A stretch of 64,000 bases of DNA from Arenibacter hampyeongensis (GTDB taxonomy: Bacteria > Bacteroidota > Bacteroidia > Flavobacteriales > Flavobacteriaceae): NCBI RefSeq assembly GCF_002909255.1, contig NZ_PIOB01000007.1, forward strand, positions 124,001 through 188,000. Reading direction: 5' to 3'. Both the position numbers and the translations under genes were made by a program. Every line of letters begins with the position of its first letter. Position 1 is the first letter of the stretch. The notes under the pieces are model-generated. The model had not been told where the DNA came from. It made no database searches and saw only the letters and a program-made list of their open reading frames with translations. Positions 60,725 through 64,000 of this stretch are shown in pieces.

Positions 60725-61273
60725 ATGAAAAAGAATATTATAATAGCCTTGGTAGCAGTATTGCCATTAATGGGTTTTTCGCAATCCATGTTCGATAAGT
60801 ACGAGGATTTGGACAATGTAAGTGCCGTAGTGGTCAATGAAAGCATGTTTAAGTTATTGAGTAAGATAAACGTGGAAGTCGATGACAAAGAGGCACAGGA
60901 TTTTATGGATATAGCCCAAAACCTAAAAAATCTAAAGGTTTTTATAACCGAGGACAAAAAGGTTTCCGCGGATATGCAAACAACTATGGATAAGTATTTG
61001 AAATCCTCATCGTTGCAAGAATTGATGCGGGTCAAGGATAAGGATGCGAATGTAAAATTTTATATCAAGAGTGGGAAGGATGAAGACCATGTGAGCGAAC
61101 TATTAATGTTTGTGACAGGGGTTAAGAATGTGAATGTAGAAATCAATGACAGAAAAATAGAAACGGTACTTCTTTCGCTTACTGGTGATATAGATTTAAA
61201 CAAGATCGGGTCGCTCACCCAGAAGATGAATTTACCTTCGGAACTCAGTAAGGCGGGTAAAAATAAAAAGTAA
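60725..61273 (+). CDS. DUF4252 exported protein
   Basis: The start is set at the ATG at 60725, giving 182 residues and a signal peptide ('IIALVAVLPLMGFSQSM'); a longer in-frame start overlaps the previous gene without need. The mature part ('MFDKYEDLDNVSAVVVNESM', 'FKLLSKINVEVDDKEAQDFM', 'LKNLKVFITEDKKVSADMQT') is the DUF4252 pattern. The role is unknown. It follows the putative anti-sigma by 10 bp and precedes a second DUF4252 gene by 73 bp, an arrangement repeated in many flavobacteria. Confidence 0.88.
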   Translation: MKKNIIIALVAVLPLMGFSQSMFDKYEDLDNVSAVVVNESMFKLLSKINVEVDDKEAQDFMDIAQNLKNLKVFITEDKKVSADMQTTMDKYLKSSSLQELMRVKDKDANVKFYIKSGKDEDHVSELLMFVTGVKNVNVEINDRKIETVLLSLTGDIDLNKIGSLTQKMNLPSELSKAGKNKK

Positions 61274-61346
61274 TAGGATAAAGGGAGTTGGGTTGATTGG
61301 CAATCCACTTCCCATTATTCTGGTTAAAAACTTAAAACTACGTGAA

Positions 61347-61892
61347 ATGAAAAAAATAGTTGGAAAATTGGGTTTGTTAATGTTGTCGGTCATTCTTATG
61401 ACGGCATGTTCGTCTACGCAAACCTTGCAAGAATACTATGTGGAAAATGAGGGTAATCCTAATTTTTTATCCGTTGATCTTCCGGTAAGCTTATTAAATG
61501 TGGATAAGGCGGATCTTACGGAGGAACAAAGGGAGGCACTGGGGTCATTGAAAAAACTTAATATTTTGGCGTTTAAGATTACTGCAGATAACCTTGCGGA
61601 GTTTCAAAAAGAAAAATCGAATATCAAGGCCATTTTAAAAAATAGCAAATTTACGGAGTTGATGAAAATGAACACCAGTTTCGGCAAAGCTTCGGTAAGA
61701 TATTTAGGGGATGATGAAGCCATCGATGAAGTCATTATCTATGGCGATAGTGATGATAAGGGTTTTATGTTGGTGCGGGTTTTGGGCAAAAATATGAACC
61801 CTGCCAAATTGGTCCAATTTATGAAAGCTGTGGAAAAATCCGATTACAAGGGAGAAGGATTGGGAGAGATTGGAAATTTACTAAAAGGATAG
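61347..61892 (+). CDS. DUF4252 lipoprotein
   Basis: The start is placed at the ATG at 61347 (181 residues), which gives a lipobox ('LLMLSVILMTACSSTQT'). The domain has the same plan as its neighbour: 'NFLSVDLPVSLLNVDKADLT', 'LGSLKKLNILAFKITADNLA', 'SDDKGFMLVRVLGKNMNPAK'. It is the last gene of the sigma operon. A hairpin terminator follows. Function unknown. Confidence 0.87.
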   Translation: MKKIVGKLGLLMLSVILMTACSSTQTLQEYYVENEGNPNFLSVDLPVSLLNVDKADLTEEQREALGSLKKLNILAFKITADNLAEFQKEKSNIKAILKNSKFTELMKMNTSFGKASVRYLGDDEAIDEVIIYGDSDDKGFMLVRVLGKNMNPAKLVQFMKAVEKSDYKGEGLGEIGNLLKG

Positions 61893-61926
61893 AAAATAAT
61901 AGATCTAATACAACTTCATTTAAATA

Positions 61927-61970
61927 AACATATCCTGATTTGATCATGCATCAAATCAGGATATGTTATT
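61927..61970. terminator. Bidirectional hairpin terminator
   Basis: An 18-bp perfect stem (61927-61944 with 61950-61967; core ATCCTGATTTGAT) with a 5-base loop separates the DUF4252 operon from convergent purB. Confidence 0.85.
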
Positions 61971-62043
61971 TCGGCCCTATTATAAAAAGGAAATGCCATA
62001 TTCAACAAAGTGTTTGTTGTGCTATTTTGGGCTTTGAATTATA

Positions 62044-63387
62044 CTAAATACCCGTATAGTTACTAGGTGTAATTTGTTTCAATTCTGTTTTTATGGCATC
62101 GCTTGTTTCCAAGGTATCTATAAAATTGGAAATTGACTGTTGTGTAATCTTTTCATTGGTCCTGGTCAATCCTTTCAATGCTTCATACGGATTGGGGTAG
62201 GCCTCACGTCTTAGAATGGTTTGAATGGCTTCTGCAACTACAGCCCAGTTATTTTCCAGGTCTTGCTCAAATTTTTCCTTGTTAAGGAGCAATTTATTTA
62301 ATCCTTTTAAGGTAGATTGAAACGCTATTAAGGTATGTCCAAATGGCACTCCAACATTTCTTAATACCGTGCTATCTGTTAAATCCCTTTGCAGTCTTGA
62401 AATAGGCAGTTTGGCGGACAAATGCTCAAAAATGGCATTGGCTATGCCTAAATTTCCTTCAGAGTTTTCAAAATCGATGGGGTTTACCTTATGTGGCATT
62501 GCTGAAGACCCCACTTCCCCAGCTTTTATTTTCTGTTTAAAATAGTCCATGGAAACATAGGTCCAAAAGTCCCTGTCCAAATCTATTACAATGGTATTGA
62601 TCCGCTTTAGGCAATCGAATAATGCAGCCATATGATCGTAATGCTCTATCTGCGTAGTAGGAAAGGAGTGGTGTAGGCCAAGTTTTTCCTGAACAAATTT
62701 TTGACCAAATTCTCTCCAATCAATTTGTGGATAGGCTACTTTATGGGCATTATAATTCCCTGTGGCACCACCAAATTTGGCAGCGCTTGGAATGTCGTTA
62801 AGTAAATTGAACTGTTCTTCCAATCGCACGGTAAATACCTCAATTTCCTTTCCCAAGCGAGTAGGGGAGGCAGGCTGACCATGTGTCCTCGCCAACATAG
62901 GTATAGCTTCCCATTCCTTTACTAAAGCCGTTAATTTGTTCAATACCTCCAAATATTGGGGTACGTAAACCTCGTTCATTGCGTCTTTAATGGAAAGTGG
63001 AATAGCTGTATTGTTGATATCTTGGGAAGTAAGCCCAAAATGGATAAACTCCTTATGGGCCTCCAAACCTAATTTGTCGAACTCCTTCTTAATAAAATAC
63101 TCAACCGCCTTGACATCATGGTTGGTTACCTTTTCAATTTCCTTAATGGCAATGGCATCCTCGGAGTCAAAATCAATATAGATTTTTCTTAAAACGTTAA
63201 ATTTTGAATTATCGAAATTTGAAAGTTGAGGTAGTGGAACTTCACAAAGTGCAATAAAATATTCAATTTCTACCCGCACCCTATATTTTATAAGCGCCTC
63301 CTCAGAAAAATATGAAGCTAGGGAATCTACTTTATTTCTGTATCTACCATCAATGGGAGATATGGCGTTTAATTTGTTTAATGACAT
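62044..63387 (-). CDS. purB: Adenylosuccinate lyase
   Basis: The 447-residue cytosolic enzyme splits adenylosuccinate and SAICAR in purine synthesis. Motifs: 'AISPIDGRYRNKVDSLASYF', 'FIHFGLTSQDINNTAIPLSI', catalytic His in 'PMLARTHGQPASPTRLGKEI', and the flexible signature loop 'GEVGSSAMPHKVNPIDFENS' with catalytic Ser. Length matches the E. coli-type family. A TATCTTTG element lies 32 bp upstream. Confidence 0.98.
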   Translation of the reverse strand: MSLNKLNAISPIDGRYRNKVDSLASYFSEEALIKYRVRVEIEYFIALCEVPLPQLSNFDNSKFNVLRKIYIDFDSEDAIAIKEIEKVTNHDVKAVEYFIKKEFDKLGLEAHKEFIHFGLTSQDINNTAIPLSIKDAMNEVYVPQYLEVLNKLTALVKEWEAIPMLARTHGQPASPTRLGKEIEVFTVRLEEQFNLLNDIPSAAKFGGATGNYNAHKVAYPQIDWREFGQKFVQEKLGLHHSFPTTQIEHYDHMAALFDCLKRINTIVIDLDRDFWTYVSMDYFKQKIKAGEVGSSAMPHKVNPIDFENSEGNLGIANAIFEHLSAKLPISRLQRDLTDSTVLRNVGVPFGHTLIAFQSTLKGLNKLLLNKEKFEQDLENNWAVVAEAIQTILRREAYPNPYEALKGLTRTNEKITQQSISNFIDTLETSDAIKTELKQITPSNYTGI

Positions 63388-63418
63388 TTTGTAATGATAT
63401 ATTGATTTTGGAAAAGGG

Positions 63419-63426
63419 CAAAGATA
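63419..63426 (-). promoter_or_regulatory. -7 element for purB
   Basis: TATCTTTG on the minus strand matches TAnnTTTG, 32 bp before the purB ATG. It lies between purB and the cut gene upstream on the same strand, so purB can be transcribed on its own. Confidence 0.55.
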
Positions 63427-63474
63427 GCTATAAGTTAAAGAGTTTAAAAGTTAAGCGATAGATTGTTCCTTTAT

Positions 63475-64000
63475 TTATTTAGGAGTTGTATCGCACTTTA
63501 TTTTAGCAAGGGTCATCCTGGCCCTTGCCTTGTATGCGGCACTGCCATTTTGGTACTTCTGTTCCAAAATCATACGCAATTCAGGATGGATCCAGTCGAA
63601 TGTTCTTCCCAATAATAAAAGGCTAGTCATGGAATATGCTTGGGCAGCTACCTTATGATCACCTATGAGCCAATCGAAACAAACGGATGTAATACCTTCC
63701 AAATGTTGGTCTGTAAGGGTCTCGCAAGTCTTTTTGTCCTTGGATTGAAAGTAGGATTTCATTAAACACTCGCATATTTTTGCGATTGGTCTCACCGCAG
63801 GATCCAGGTGCACCTTACCAATGTTTTTGACAAAATGATCCATATGCGGAAAAAGATGGGACAAATGTTCCTTGGCAGTATATTCCAAAACCCAACACGC
63901 CTTGCAGGAAACAGGGTCATCTACCTGAAAGGCTATTTCCATAATGGTAGAAATGTTTGAGGGATTATTCAGGATGACGCGGGACATTTCCTTCCTTTTA
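63475..64000 (-). CDS. Helical repeat-like protein beside purB (5' end outside window)
   Basis: The frame is open to the right edge of the window, so the start is missing; the Met at 63987 is probably internal, since the codons before it ('KRKE') continue the protein. About 175 residues are visible: 'NNPSNISTIMEIAFQVDDPV', 'SCKACWVLEYTAKEHLSHLF', then helical units to 'RARMTLAKIKCDTTPK'. The alpha-alpha repeat texture suggests a HEAT-like fold. Similar proteins sit next to purB in flavobacteria and are sometimes labelled adenylosuccinate lyase, but no lyase motif is present. Function unknown. Confidence 0.75.
   Translation of the reverse strand, partial: KRKEMSRVILNNPSNISTIMEIAFQVDDPVSCKACWVLEYTAKEHLSHLFPHMDHFVKNIGKVHLDPAVRPIAKICECLMKSYFQSKDKKTCETLTDQHLEGITSVCFDWLIGDHKVAAQAYSMTSLLLLGRTFDWIHPELRMILEQKYQNGSAAYKARARMTLAKIKCDTTPK

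Overview
The window is AT-rich chromosomal DNA from a marine Bacteroidota, most likely a flavobacterium of the Maribacter/Arenibacter/Zobellia type. The signs are 2TM-domain proteins beside a LytS-type kinase, a LETM1-related protein, DUF4252 and DUF4331 genes, lipoproteins with acidic residues after the lipobox Cys, TAnnTTTG-type -7 promoter elements, and many ATG, TTG and GTG starts without a Shine-Dalgarno sequence. I see no rRNA, tRNA, phage, insertion sequence or CRISPR array. Genes are cut at both edges: an FAD oxidoreductase on the left and a repeat-like protein beside purB on the right.

Layout: 1-3775 holds the FAD oxidoreductase end, an exported protein with an FMN_bind-like motif, and a CstA transporter. 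3823-21971 is the main accessory block. Its minus strand carries a DUF1624 membrane protein, an acyl-CoA synthetase, an alpha/beta hydrolase lipoprotein, two O-methyltransferases, a THEM6-like hotdog thioesterase and an SDR. It then carries a long set of exported proteins: three SnoaL/NTF2-like genes with four domains, an exported intradiol-type dioxygenase, and several two-repeat proteins of likely ferredoxin-like fold. Facing these is a TPR histidine kinase with its LytTR regulator, then one more exported protein homologous to a member of the minus-strand set. This block is the best candidate for an undescribed system: an exported cyclase/oxygenase route for an aromatic or polyketide-like compound with its own sensor. 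That function is inference.

22066-34050 holds rpiA, a PaiB-like protein, an exported EEP hydrolase, a DEAD-box helicase, a COG2509 flavoprotein, and a carbohydrate-like locus (AraC regulator, a giant ThuA/beta-propeller/cupredoxin lipoprotein, a TIM-barrel epimerase and a Gfo/Idh/MocA oxidoreductase). 34051-34741 carries two copies of a ~150-bp unit ending in the same hairpin. 35073-38247 is a LytS kinase fused to a 2TM domain, three free 2TM proteins and a LytTR regulator. 38340-43587 holds a LETM1-related protein, a split DUF4331 pair, a TPR lipoprotein and small membrane proteins.

43669-47530 is the oxidative pentose phosphate set (gnd opposite zwf-pgl). 47527-49811 holds a thioesterase, a small membrane protein and rmuC. 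49876-56370 is a vitamin B12 uptake locus: BtuFCD-like ABC transporter genes on the minus strand, then a cobalamin riboswitch, a BtuB-like TonB receptor and a BtuG-like beta-propeller lipoprotein on the plus strand. The ATPase gene has no standard start codon for its conserved N-terminus. 56501-61892 holds two paralogous S41 peptidase lipoproteins opposite an ECF sigma factor operon with a putative anti-sigma and two DUF4252 proteins. purB and the cut gene close the window.
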